Of a stretch of 64,000 bases of DNA, positions 17,188 through 25,099 are shown in pieces. The notes beneath the pieces are model-generated. The model saw only the letters and a list, made by a program, of their open reading frames with translations. It did not search any database and was not told where the DNA came from. Source of the stretch: JAUYQR01 sp963822435 (GTDB taxonomy: Bacteria; Pseudomonadota; Alphaproteobacteria; Rhodobacterales; Rhodobacteraceae); assembly GCA_963822435.1 (NCBI GenBank), contig CAWGHN010000004.1, positions 124,001 through 188,000 on the forward strand. Direction: 5' to 3'. Both the position numbers and the translations under genes were made by a program. Within the stretch, counting starts at the first letter, position 1, and each line of letters starts with the position of its first letter.

Positions 17188-18615
17188 ATGGCCGCGGTAT
17201 CCGAAAGCGTTCAATTCCTCACACATCATCTCGGTCTTTTTCTGCGGGTCGCTGCCGTTGCAGGTTTTGCCCTGTTTCCGGTAATTGCCAGCGCGCAAGA
17301 CGCCGAGGTTGTTGCGCCCACAGAGCAGGCGGTTGCCATCGAACCGGTCGCTCGTGATGAAGTGATCGAGATCCGCATCGGCCGCATCCTCGGCGCTACC
17401 GGGTGGTACAATGAGATCAAGATTGAAGTGGACGAGGGGATCGTCTTCATTGACGGCATAGCCGGTTCACAGGAACAGAAAACCTGGGCGCGCGATCTGG
17501 CAGCACGCACACAAGGCACTGTTGCCGTTGTCAATCGGCTGGAGGTCCGCGAAGAGATCAGCTGGAATTTCGCGCCAGCGCTTGCTGAACTGGAGGCACT
17601 TGCCCGTAGAGCCGTAGTCACCTTGCCGTTGATCATCCTGGCGGTGGTGATCCTGCCGCTGGCCTGGTGGCTATCGAATGCCATTGCCACTGGCACGCGC
17701 ATGCTCCTTGCGCCCCGGGTCGAGCACGAGTTTCTCCGCAGCGTGATCGCACGGGCAATTGCCATCCCCGTCCTGTTGTTGGGCGTCTATCTGATCTTGC
17801 AGGTGGCGGGGTTGACGGGGCTTGCTGTGTCCCTGCTTGGCGGGGCTGGCGTCATCGGTATCGTTCTGGGCTTTGCCTTTCGCGACATTGCCGAAAACTT
17901 TCTCGCAAGTCTCATCCTCAGTATCCGGCGCCCGTTCCGACACGGCGATGTCATTGGGGTCGTGGGGTTCGAAGGCGTTGTACAAACGATGAATACGCGG
18001 TCGACCGTGCTCCTCACCATTGATGGCAACCACGTCCAGATACCGAATGCCACGATCTTCAAGAGCACCATCGTCAACTACACCGCTGGGGCGGCGCGTC
18101 GCGTGACCGCCGATGTGGGCATCGGCTACGAGGCCTCGATCAGCGAAGCGCAACGCCTGATCGTGGCGGTGCTGCGCGACCATGACGCCATCCTGAGCGA
18201 TCCGCCGCCCACGGTGCTGGTGGACGAGCTTGGCTCGTCCACGATCAAGCTCAAGGCGCATTTCTGGATCGACGGCAAGACGGTCTCCCTGAACAGGGTG
18301 AAGTCCTCGGCCTTGCGTCTTATCATGCGGGTTCTGGTCGATAACGGCATATCCATGCCGGACGAAGCCAGAGAGGTCATTTTCCCACAGGGCGTTCCCG
18401 TCGTGCCTTGGAACAAGGACGCGCGATCCGAAGATTTGGCCAACCCGGTCCCAAGGGCGATCCCCACCCTTTCTCCGAACGCATCGCCCGAATCTGATGC
18501 AGAGGCCACATCTGCAGAAGGCGGGATTGGCAACGAGATCACCGAACTGCCGGATGCTGTAACCAACGCCACGATTCCCGAAGCAGCGTCGGGCAGCCTG
18601 TTGTCGGGCAAATAG
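17188..18615 (+). CDS. MscS-family mechanosensitive channel with BON domain
   Basis: A 475-residue membrane protein. A signal-like N-terminus (LRVAAVAGFALFPVIASAQ) is followed by a BON domain (IGRILGATGWYNEIKIEVDEGIVFIDG). Three to four transmembrane helices follow, and then the MscS pore and beta domain: LLGGAGVIGIVLGFAFRDIAENFLASLILSIRRPF is the conserved pore helix and RPF signature. The acidic/Ser-rich tail of about 80 residues looks disordered. ATG 17188 has GAAAGG eleven bases upstream. IS5 copy 1 ends 68 bp before the start and may have replaced or supplied the promoter. Confidence 0.88.
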   Translation: MAAVSESVQFLTHHLGLFLRVAAVAGFALFPVIASAQDAEVVAPTEQAVAIEPVARDEVIEIRIGRILGATGWYNEIKIEVDEGIVFIDGIAGSQEQKTWARDLAARTQGTVAVVNRLEVREEISWNFAPALAELEALARRAVVTLPLIILAVVILPLAWWLSNAIATGTRMLLAPRVEHEFLRSVIARAIAIPVLLLGVYLILQVAGLTGLAVSLLGGAGVIGIVLGFAFRDIAENFLASLILSIRRPFRHGDVIGVVGFEGVVQTMNTRSTVLLTIDGNHVQIPNATIFKSTIVNYTAGAARRVTADVGIGYEASISEAQRLIVAVLRDHDAILSDPPPTVLVDELGSSTIKLKAHFWIDGKTVSLNRVKSSALRLIMRVLVDNGISMPDEAREVIFPQGVPVVPWNKDARSEDLANPVPRAIPTLSPNASPESDAEATSAEGGIGNEITELPDAVTNATIPEAASGSLLSGK

Positions 18616-19088
18616 CGGTGGCTGCAGGTGCACTGAAAGCGGCCAGACCCAAATCGGAGTGTGGGCAACGATGGCAATAATGGTCGCAAAGAAGGAGTTC
18701 ATGGGCGTCGGTCCTTTTTGAGAGGTCACTTAAGTTCTATTGGGGAAAGATTTTCCTCGACGCACCTAGTGTTCGCCACCTGACATAAGATACCCGATGG
18801 CGGTAGGGCATAAGGCAAGTGCCGTACATCCCTGTGCGAACTTTTAGGTGACGGCTTTGAGCCCTCAGTGTTTTTCGTTGGGCGGCGTCGTGAGGTCTTC
18901 ACCGAGTTCAGCCATGAAGACGGCAGCGATCGGGGTATGCGCGGGCTGCGACGCGCGGGTGAGCTCCTTTTCTTCTTTGTCTCAGATTAGGCGGCCAATT
19001 CGGCGGCATACAGGTTAAACCGGACCGATCAGAGGAACCTTCAGTGGTTTCGCCCGTTAAGGAGCGACGCAGAACAAAGGACACCGAC
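18616..19088. other. Intergenic region with a short gene-start remnant
   Basis: The 473 bp between the MscS and DUF892 genes hold only the 66-bp remnant described separately at 18637-18702. The rest (18703-19088) shows no supported frame or clear terminator; the ribosome-binding site of the DUF892 gene lies at its right edge. Confidence 0.45.
18637..18702 (-). pseudogene. 5' remnant of a small membrane protein gene (DUF6622-like)
   Basis: A minus-strand ATG at 18702 is preceded by AAAAGGA and encodes 22 residues with the aromatic motif HTPIWVWPL after a hydrophobic stretch. This resembles the start of small four-helix DUF6622-type membrane proteins. After the motif the frame loses membrane character and runs into the 3' end of the MscS gene, so the gene appears cut off at about 18636. 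The family assignment is tentative because only the first helix is left. Confidence 0.4.
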
Positions 19089-19589
19089 ATGGCCATGAAT
19101 TCGCTCAAGGACATCTACCTCAACCAGCTGCAGGACATCTGGAGCGCCAACAGTCAGTCCCTGTCCGTCGTGACCGAGTTGGGCCGCGCCGCCCAAGACA
19201 AGGATTTGTCCGAGGCGCTGATCGACGGGGGCAACGGAATTGCTGACGGCATCGCCGAGATCGAAAAGCTTTGCAACGACCACGGCATCAAGCCCAACGC
19301 AGAGCATTGCAAGGGCATGGAAGGCCTTGTGAAAGAAGCGCGCGCCCACGGTCTGTCCGATGAGATCACCGACGCTGACGTGCGCGACGCCGCCATCATC
19401 CCGCAGTACCAGCGCATGGTACACTACGCGCTGGCGGGCTACGGCACGCTGGCCGCCTTCGCTAACCGCCTCGGCCTGGACGGCGACGCGGCGGTTTTGA
19501 AGAAATGTCTCGACCAGACTTACGACGGCGACCGCCGCATGACCGAGATTGCCACGAAGGGTGGGGTCAATAAGGACGCCGCCTCCTGA
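19089..19589 (+). CDS. DUF892 (YciE/YciF-type) ferritin-like protein
   Basis: A 166-residue all-helical protein of the DUF892 family, related to stress-induced YciF with a ferritin-like four-helix bundle. Diagnostic stretches are LKDIYLNQLQDIWSA at the start and ARAHGLSDEITDADVRDAAIIPQYQRMVHYALAGYGTL in the middle. The Glu, Asp and His residues expected for a di-metal site lie in these helices. ATG 19089 has AAAGGA six bases upstream; an earlier ATG is poorer. It is a single-gene unit followed by a hairpin. The usual role is stress-related; the substrate is unknown. Confidence 0.85.
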   Translation: MAMNSLKDIYLNQLQDIWSANSQSLSVVTELGRAAQDKDLSEALIDGGNGIADGIAEIEKLCNDHGIKPNAEHCKGMEGLVKEARAHGLSDEITDADVRDAAIIPQYQRMVHYALAGYGTLAAFANRLGLDGDAAVLKKCLDQTYDGDRRMTEIATKGGVNKDAAS

Positions 19590-19611
19590 ACTTCAACAGC
19601 ACCTGAAAAGA

Positions 19612-19640
19612 GGGGCCCGCGGGCGAGATCGCGCGGCCCC
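19612..19640 (+). terminator. Possible terminator hairpin after DUF892 gene
   Basis: GGGGCC at 19612-19617 pairs with GGCCCC at 19635-19640, extended by CGCG/CGCG with one bulged C. The T run that follows is weak (GTTCCTTT), so termination efficiency is uncertain. Confidence 0.4.
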
Positions 19641-19876
19641 GTTCCTTTAAGTGGACCTTCCCTGAATGGTCTTCTCGGTGACGGCACCGTCGTCTAATTG
19701 GGATCATTGGACATCTGCCCGATGTCCGCCTCTTCCGCAAAGCTGCCAGCGGACCTTTGCCCAAGCAACCGTAAGTACACCAGAGGGAGACTGGGGACCT
19801 TCTGTCAGGTGGCGAACATTAGAGCCATTGAAACAGCCGCCGCACGTTTTTCATGCGCCCGACGGCTGAAGTTCTG

Positions 19877-20770
19877 CTACTTCGGTCTCCGACCCAACAG
19901 GGCCACGTAGAGAGCGGCGACTGCCAAGAATGTGGCGACAGCAAAGGTCAGCTGCAGTCCGGCTGCGCCTCCGGCACTTGGTTCGAGAAGGCTATCTCCC
20001 TTCGATCCAAAGGCGAAAACAGCACCCATGGCAGAGGCTCCCGTTATGAGACCAAGGTTTCGGGACAGGCCCAGAAGGGCGGATGCGACGCCACGGCGCT
20101 CGATTGTTGCGGCATTCATGACCGCCGTGTTGTTCGCCGCCTGAAACAGCGCATAGCCTGCGGTGATGATTGCGAGGCCGCAAATATATCCGGTTACGCC
20201 AAAATCGCCGGGTAGCAGGATCATCCGACCGGAACCCGCGACGACACCGAGCAACCCGGAGTAGGTTACTGTCGCCTCACCAAAGCGGTCCACCAGCCGA
20301 CCTGCTGGGATGCCCGTCAACGCGGAGATGCCTGGGCCCACCGACATCGCCAACCCGGTTTGAACAGGGCTGAGGCCCAGAACCCCCGACAAGTAGAAGG
20401 GGCCGACGACAAGGGTGGCCATCATGATGGTTGAAACCAACCCCATCGAAACAAGACCTGCCGCCAAAGCGCGGTCTCGTAGGACTGAAAGTTGAACCAA
20501 TGGAACGTTCGTGCGGTTATCGATCGCGACAAAGGTGGCCAAGCCGATCAAGGCCAAGAGTCCTAGGCCCACGTTGGTCATGCCGGGAGTGGCACCACCT
20601 AGCGTAGTCGATAGGGCATAGCCCAGAAGTTCGCTGTTCAGAAGCGGCTGTTCCGACCCCAGAGAGGTGCTGGCGAAGGGCATCCTGGTGAAGCCGCTGG
20701 CGGGCGGGGCGCCATAGGTTGTCTCAAACGCAAGCGCCATCTGCGCCCGCGCGCCTTGCGCACGTGCCAT
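19877..20770 (-). pseudogene. Chimera: phage tail-tube N-terminus fused to the C-terminal half of an MFS transporter
   Basis: An uninterrupted 297-codon frame. Residues 1-51 (MARAQGARAQMALAFETTYG onwards to SELLGY) match the start of a tail-tube protein of Rhodobacteraceae siphophages as I recall it. From about residue 52 the sequence becomes the C-terminal six helices of a DHA2-type MFS exporter, with the inter-helix motif GIPAGRLVDRFG and the end LLGRRPK. The junction is near 20617. A good site, AGGA nine bases upstream of the ATG, comes from the phage gene, so the chimera could be translated. It lacks half a transporter and is probably non-functional. Confidence 0.72.
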
Positions 20771-20846
20771 GGAAGAGGTTCCTTTCTGTTTTGCACCGTC
20801 AGTGGATGCCTTGCGGCGTGGCGGTTTCTTGGGTCATCATCCCAAG

Positions 20847-21287
20847 ATGATTGGACGATTTCTCATTCGCCGCTTCACGCGTCCGTTTCGCCGTGCGGCG
20901 TTTCTGTTGGTGGCCGTCGCGTTTGCTGCGTCCTTCATCGGCGAGCCCGATGCGCAAGCGCAGCAGTCCGGCGCGCTGGAGGCGCGCGTCAGCAGGGTTC
21001 TCGATGGCGACACCTTCACCCTGAGTGGAGAGTCGAGTCGGATCCGGGTCTGGGGCCTCGACGCACCCGAGTGGGACCAGCGAAGGGGCTCTAACGCAAC
21101 CGCCACCCTGCGCAGTCTGATCTCCGGCAAGACCGTGAGATGCAACGTTCTGGACATCGACCGGTATGGACGTCTGGTCGGGCAGTGCTTTCTGCCAGAC
21201 GGGCGCGACATCGCGGTCGAGATGATCCGCTTAGGGGCCGCCACCGAGTATTGCCGGTATTCGGGCGGGTACTACGGCACCTGTTGA
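20847..21287 (+). CDS. Secreted thermonuclease-family (SNase-like) protein
   Basis: A 146-residue exported nuclease-like protein. An Arg-rich start and hydrophobic stretch end at DAQAQ, predicting Sec cleavage near residue 40. The SNase fold shows VSRVLDGDTFTL with its catalytic-site Asp, IRVWGLDAPE, and DIDRYGRLVGQC carrying the active-site Arg/Asp region. Cys pairs near the C-terminus (EYCRYSGGYYGTC) suggest disulfides in the periplasm. The ATG at 20847 has no strong ribosome-binding site; an in-frame GTG at 20802 is an alternative. It lies back to back with the phage/MFS chimera. Confidence 0.75.
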   Translation: MIGRFLIRRFTRPFRRAAFLLVAVAFAASFIGEPDAQAQQSGALEARVSRVLDGDTFTLSGESSRIRVWGLDAPEWDQRRGSNATATLRSLISGKTVRCNVLDIDRYGRLVGQCFLPDGRDIAVEMIRLGAATEYCRYSGGYYGTC

Positions 21288-21332
21288 GCGGAGGCGGGCA
21301 AAGGGCCCGCCATCGAAAGGGAGTCTTGGGCC

Positions 21333-21500
21333 ATGATCGAAAGTTTCTTCTTCCTGATTTTCGGACTGGCCGCCCTTTATTTCATGCTGTGGCTGTTCAT
21401 CCTGCTGCCCGCCCGTATGGCAGAGGCGCGGGGGCGCAGTGCTGTCGTATGGGTACTTCTAAGCTGGACAACGACCTCGAGCTCGGCCCGGTGCTGGTAA
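21333..21500 (+). pseudogene. Truncated small membrane protein
   Basis: Starts with ATG 21333 after AGGGAG and reads one hydrophobic helix (FFFLIFGLAALYFMLWLFILLP) then ARMAEARGRSAVVWVLLSW. Near 21464 the frame crosses into sequence that is, on the other strand, the inside of a phage tail gene, and ends 12 codons later. The last part is Ser/Thr/Arg-rich and unlike a membrane protein, so the native second half has been lost at the joint. Function unknown. Confidence 0.5.
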
Positions 21501-21676
21501 TGGTAGCGCAGGGGCGACAGCGTTACCTCCGGTTCACCAGGTTGGCCGTCACGCAGAATGATCAGCCCGGCCGCCGGAATCCGTTCGGGCAGTACCGCCT
21601 CACGCAGGGTGAGGGCGGCAAGCGACTGCAGCTGCGCGTGCAGCGCGGAGAGGACGGTTTCGCGGGTGGTGGGCAT
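21464..21676 (-). pseudogene. Phage tail-terminator-like gene, 5' fragment
   Basis: From ATG 21676, 71 residues (MPTTRETVLSALHAQLQSLA to HRAELEVVVQ) resemble the N-terminal half of the tail-terminator-type gene found between the DUF6441 and tail-tube genes of Rhodobacteraceae siphophages. Beyond about 21464 the similarity stops and sequence of the small membrane protein gene begins. It is the middle member of a broken phage cassette whose other parts lie at 20617-20770 and 23193-25027. Confidence 0.6.
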
Positions 21677-21808
21677 TGATACACCTGACAGAAGATCGCT
21701 GAAACGGATCGACGCTGGTCCGCTTCCAGCAATCACACTACGATTACCGAACGGGCGCTCCATGGATTTGGGCAAAGACCCGAGATTCGTGATAGAGAGG
21801 AGTGCCCG

Positions 21809-23065
21809 ATGAAGACACGTTTGGTCCACAACCTTCTGCAGTTGCGCAAACGCCTGTGGGCCAAGCCTTTGCTCTATTGCATCATTGCGATAGGAGCTTC
21901 CTTTCTCGCTCAGGCTGCCGACTACTGGCCGATCGGGGACCTTCTTCCGGAAATCACGCCTGACACCATCCAGACGCTTCTCACAATTATCTCGTCGTCG
22001 ATGCTCGCGGTTGCCACCTTCGCGGTCGGGTCGATGTTGGCAAGCTATGCGTCGGCCAGCGGCTCCGCCACGCCGCGTGCCTTCGCACTAGTCCTCGCGG
22101 ACGATGTCTCTCAAACAGCTCTGTCCAGCTTTATCGGCGCGTTCATCTTCAGCATCGTGTCGATCGTGGCGCTCAAGACAGGCCTTTATAATCGCGGCGG
22201 ACTCTTTGTCCTGTTCGTTCTGACGCTGGCGATTTTTGCGTGGGTGGTCCTCACCTTCGTTCGGTGGGTCGACAACATCGCGCGCCTCGGCCGTCTTGGA
22301 ACGACAATCAACAAGGCAGAAGCCGCATCGCTCTCAAGTCTGAAGGAGCGGCGGTTGACGCCGTTTCTGGGAGGCATCGAAAAGACCTCCAGCACTGCGC
22401 TCGATGGTGCGAAGGTCTTCTGTGAAGATATCGGCTATGTCCAGCATGTCGACACGCCAGCGTTGCAGGCCATCGCGAAAGAGCATGAACTCAAGATCAT
22501 GCTCGAGGCAATGCCCGGCTCCTTCCTTGCGCCAGGACGTGCCCTCGTGATCCTCGATACCAAGGGTAAAGTCGAGGAGAAGATCGTCCGACGGATTTCC
22601 AATGCGTTTGTCATCGGAGAAAACCGCACATTTGATGAGGATCCGCGGTTCGGCCTTATCGTTCTCTCGGAGATCGCAGCGCGTGCATTGTCTCCTGCAG
22701 TGAACGACCCTGGCACGGCGATCGTGATCATAGGCCGCTTTGTCAGGCTTTTTGCGACTTGGGCCAAACCTGTTCCGGATGATGAAAAGACCGAAGAGAA
22801 GTATGATCGCGTCATCGTGCCTAACCTCTCCCTGGCAGAAATGTTCGATGATGCCTTCACCGCGATCGCGCGCGATGGCGCCGGGGCCGTGGAAGTTGGG
22901 ATAAGGCTGCAGAAGGCGTTCCTGTCCCTTTCGACGCTGGATTATCCGGGGTTCCATGAGCAGGCCCGACGCCATTCATATCTGGCTTTGGATCGGGCGA
23001 GAAACGGGTTGTCGTTGCAAGATGATCTGAAGCGCCTTGAAGTGATTGCGCAGCTTCTCGACTGA
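21809..23065 (+). CDS. DUF2254 family membrane protein
   Basis: A 418-residue integral membrane protein. Four predicted transmembrane helices lie in the first 150 residues (LLYCIIAIGASFLAQAADYW, LLTIISSSMLAVATFAVGSML, SSFIGAFIFSIVSIVALKTG, GGLFVLFVLTLAIFAWVVLTFV). A long soluble C-terminal domain follows, including the conserved DPRFGLIVLSEIAARALSPAVNDPGTA. This arrangement is typical of DUF2254. GAGAGGAG precedes ATG 21809. The molecular function of the family is unknown. It sits on the opposite strand between two fragments of a phage cassette. Confidence 0.8.
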   Translation: MKTRLVHNLLQLRKRLWAKPLLYCIIAIGASFLAQAADYWPIGDLLPEITPDTIQTLLTIISSSMLAVATFAVGSMLASYASASGSATPRAFALVLADDVSQTALSSFIGAFIFSIVSIVALKTGLYNRGGLFVLFVLTLAIFAWVVLTFVRWVDNIARLGRLGTTINKAEAASLSSLKERRLTPFLGGIEKTSSTALDGAKVFCEDIGYVQHVDTPALQAIAKEHELKIMLEAMPGSFLAPGRALVILDTKGKVEEKIVRRISNAFVIGENRTFDEDPRFGLIVLSEIAARALSPAVNDPGTAIVIIGRFVRLFATWAKPVPDDEKTEEKYDRVIVPNLSLAEMFDDAFTAIARDGAGAVEVGIRLQKAFLSLSTLDYPGFHEQARRHSYLALDRARNGLSLQDDLKRLEVIAQLLD

Positions 23066-23192
23066 AGTGCACGGACTGGGGAGGTATCAAGCCTCTTCCT
23101 ATTGCGTAGCGCAGTTTCAAGGGAGTGGAGCGACCGCGACCCATTAGGAGCGAGAGCGCGGTTCAGCAGTCCGCTTGCCACACCAATCCGCG

Positions 23193-23819
23193 CTATCTGC
23201 CCTCGATCCAATTCGCCACGATCAACCCCGGCACGCCATCCACCGCCCGTTCAGCATCCTGCGCCAGATTTAGCCTCTTGCGCAGCTTGACCTGCGGCAC
23301 CAGCAGGAAGATCGGCGCGGTGATGACCCCTCGGCCGGCTTTCGACCGAGACGCTACGGCGCGACCCTTGGAATTCAATCGCCCCTCGGCGATCAGCAGG
23401 CTTGGGCCCCGGCGGCGATAGATGAACCGCAGGCGCAGGCCGGTGCGTCGTTCCCATTCGCCTGGCGTGATCCGGCCGCCCTTGGTGCTTTTGCCAGCAG
23501 CGGGGGTGGGGATCGCCAGCCAAAAACCGTCTTTTGAGCGGATCAGCGGCCCTGTATCATGCGCGCTGATGATGACCGGGGCGTTGGACCAGACCAGAGC
23601 CGCCGCGTTCAGGCTGTCGCCGGATTTGGGGAAGCTGGCGAGGCGGATGGAGTTGCCCAGTCTGGTGCCGAGGCCAGCGAGTGTGATCTGGCCACGCCAG
23701 GCGGATTTCAGGGAAGTGCCCGCTTCGCGCATGGCGGCGGACACTGCCTTTTCTCCGGCCCTGATCTCGGCGGCCATCATGGCGACGAGATCGGGATCAA
23801 TGTCGAGTTTCAACTTCAA
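23193..23819 (-). CDS. Phage DUF6441 (HK97 gp10-like) structural protein
   Basis: A 208-residue phage protein that I recognise as the DUF6441/gp10-like head-tail component of Rhodobacteraceae siphophages (AWRGQITLAGLGTRLGNSIRL, SAHDTGPLIRSKDGFWLAIP, RITPGEWERRTGLRLRFIYRRR). The coding sequence is intact and ends naturally at IEGR. The start codon reads TTG, with the first base apparently changed by a joint lying exactly there; homologues would start with ATG followed by AAGTTG. There is no proper ribosome-binding site upstream. It is probably a silent remnant. Confidence 0.7.
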   Translation of the reverse strand: MKLKLDIDPDLVAMMAAEIRAGEKAVSAAMREAGTSLKSAWRGQITLAGLGTRLGNSIRLASFPKSGDSLNAAALVWSNAPVIISAHDTGPLIRSKDGFWLAIPTPAAGKSTKGGRITPGEWERRTGLRLRFIYRRRGPSLLIAEGRLNSKGRAVASRSKAGRGVITAPIFLLVPQVKLRKRLNLAQDAERAVDGVPGLIVANWIEGR

Positions 23820-23889
23820 ATTTCCACAAACCTCATTTTCCGGCTATGCTGCACATTCTCTTCAACTTCAGAACCGGGGAGGAAAGCGA

Positions 23890-24177
23890 ATGATTAATCG
23901 TGACGCATATGTGGAGAAGGCAAAGGCGAATATCGACAAGTGGAACGCAGAGATCGACAAGATGCAGGCAAACGCCAAAGAAGCGCAGGCAGATGCGAAG
24001 ATCAAATACGAGAAGCAGCTTGCTGAGATGCGCAAGAAACGCGACGAGGCCGAGGCGAAGATGAAGGAGGCGCAGCAGGCGTCCGACGCCGCCTGGGACG
24101 ATATGCGCAAAGGCTTCGAGCTGGCATGGGACAGCCTCTCGGAATCGTTCCAGAGTGCGATGAAGCGGTTCAAATAG
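23890..24177 (+). CDS. Small coiled-coil protein
   Basis: A 95-residue, highly charged, almost entirely helical protein. From about residue 8 to 75 there is a heptad-like pattern rich in Lys, Glu and Ala (KAKANIDKWNAEIDKMQANA and onwards), then a short amphipathic end (FELAWDSLSESFQSAMKRFK). GGGGAGGAAAG lies just upstream of ATG 23890. Such proteins are annotated as hypothetical or apolipoprotein-like helical proteins. It is on the strand opposite to the phage genes and sits between an intact and a truncated DUF6441 gene. Confidence 0.65.
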   Translation: MINRDAYVEKAKANIDKWNAEIDKMQANAKEAQADAKIKYEKQLAEMRKKRDEAEAKMKEAQQASDAAWDDMRKGFELAWDSLSESFQSAMKRFK

Positions 24178-24181
24178 CTGA

Positions 24182-24247
24182 TCACGCCGGCACCTCGGCG
24201 GCCATCAATGCAACGAAATCAGGATAGATACCGGGCGTCAACTTCAT
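24182..24247 (-). pseudogene. Truncated start of a second DUF6441-like gene
   Basis: Starting at ATG 24247, which overlaps the stop of the head-tail gene in an ATGA, this frame reads 21 residues ending at TGA. Its core PDFVALMAAEV aligns with PDLVAMMAAEI of the full gene at 23819, yet the rest differs. It therefore looks like the original in-order gene of the cassette, cut off near 24182, while the full-length copy at 23193-23819 comes from a related phage. Confidence 0.6.
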
Positions 24248-24558
24248 GGTGGCCGCAGGTCCAGCGACCAGATCAAACGTTCGCGGTCACGCACTGGCTC
24301 GCCCTGAATGGTAAAGCTGTCGGCCCCGATCACGATCAGATCGCCGGGGCTGGGATCGGGCAGGTCGGACACGCGGACGTCCACCATCATGGTGTCGCTG
24401 ACGAAGCGCGCAGCGCCGAATTCGGTGACGCGATCCGGGGCTCGGCGCATGACCCGGATCGGGCGTTCCTCTGAAGTGGTCGCGGAAATCCAGACGGCGG
24501 CCGCCGCCATGGACGGGTTGGCATAGATGCGGTCCATGGCGGTGGCGAAGACGTTCAT
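24244..24558 (-). CDS. Phage head-tail joining-type protein
   Basis: A 104-residue protein starting at ATG 24558, 12 bp after the end of the capsid gene and overlapping the next gene by ATGA, the position of the head-tail connector gene in Rhodobacteraceae siphophages. The sequence (AVWISATTSEERPIRVMRRAPD, SDLPDPSPGDLIVIGADSFTIQG) fits that small beta-rich family. The frame is complete, but no phage promoter or neighbouring head genes remain, so expression is doubtful. Confidence 0.65.
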   Translation of the reverse strand: MNVFATAMDRIYANPSMAAAAVWISATTSEERPIRVMRRAPDRVTEFGAARFVSDTMMVDVRVSDLPDPSPGDLIVIGADSFTIQGEPVRDRERLIWSLDLRPP

Positions 24559-24570
24559 CGGAAGCGCCCG

Positions 24571-25027
24571 TCAGTTCGATGTGTGGATGCGGATCGCGAT
24601 GCGCGGCCGCTTGTTCACCGGCAGGATCGAGGCCTCTTGCCGCCCCCAGCAGGTTGGCCGGGCCGCCATAGGTGGTGAAGGTGTCCATCGTGCCCAAGGG
24701 GAAGGCGATGCCTTCGGTTGCGGGTACCAGCCGTTCGGTGGCTTTGGTCGAAAGGGTGACGGTGCCCGCATATTCCTCGAACACGATCCCCGCGAAGGGG
24801 AAGTTCCGGCGCACATCCTGCCGCAAAGGTTGCGCGCCGGTGGCGGCGTAGAACTTGTAGGCTTCCTCGGTTTTGGGGTGCGCGATCAGCTTGTCGAAGA
24901 ATTCCCGGCTGACGAGGGCATGGACGTCGTTAATGCTTTCGCCCAGTAGGTTGTCTTCCATCGACCGCAAGACCTCGCGGACCTTGCCCTGCACGTTTGT
25001 GCCAGCGGTGCCGAGCAGGAAGTCGAC
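24571..25027 (-). pseudogene. Phage major capsid protein (gpE-type), truncated and frameshifted
   Basis: Reads VDFLLGTAGTNVQG, MEDNLLGESINDVHALVSRE, FAGIVFEEYAGTVTLSTKAT and GIAFPLGTMDTFTTYGGPANLL in one frame. After an out-of-frame deletion near 24630-24650 the C-terminus EASILPVNKRPRIAIRIHTSN continues in another frame, stopping at 24571. The 5' half is missing: the gene is cut exactly at the inverted repeat of the IS3 element at 25028. The family call (major capsid protein E) comes from recall of the characteristic C-terminal half. Confidence 0.72.
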
Positions 25028-25099
25028 TGTCCGTCGTCGAATGATTTGGAACGGGTGGCCTGATTTTGGAGCGGAGAACTCGGGCTCATCGGGTTCAGG

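Noticed and set aside
17671..18729. A 352-codon minus-strand frame over the MscS gene
   Set aside because: Antisense to a clear MscS gene. Only its first 22 codons (from 18702) look like a real gene start, and these are reported as a remnant.
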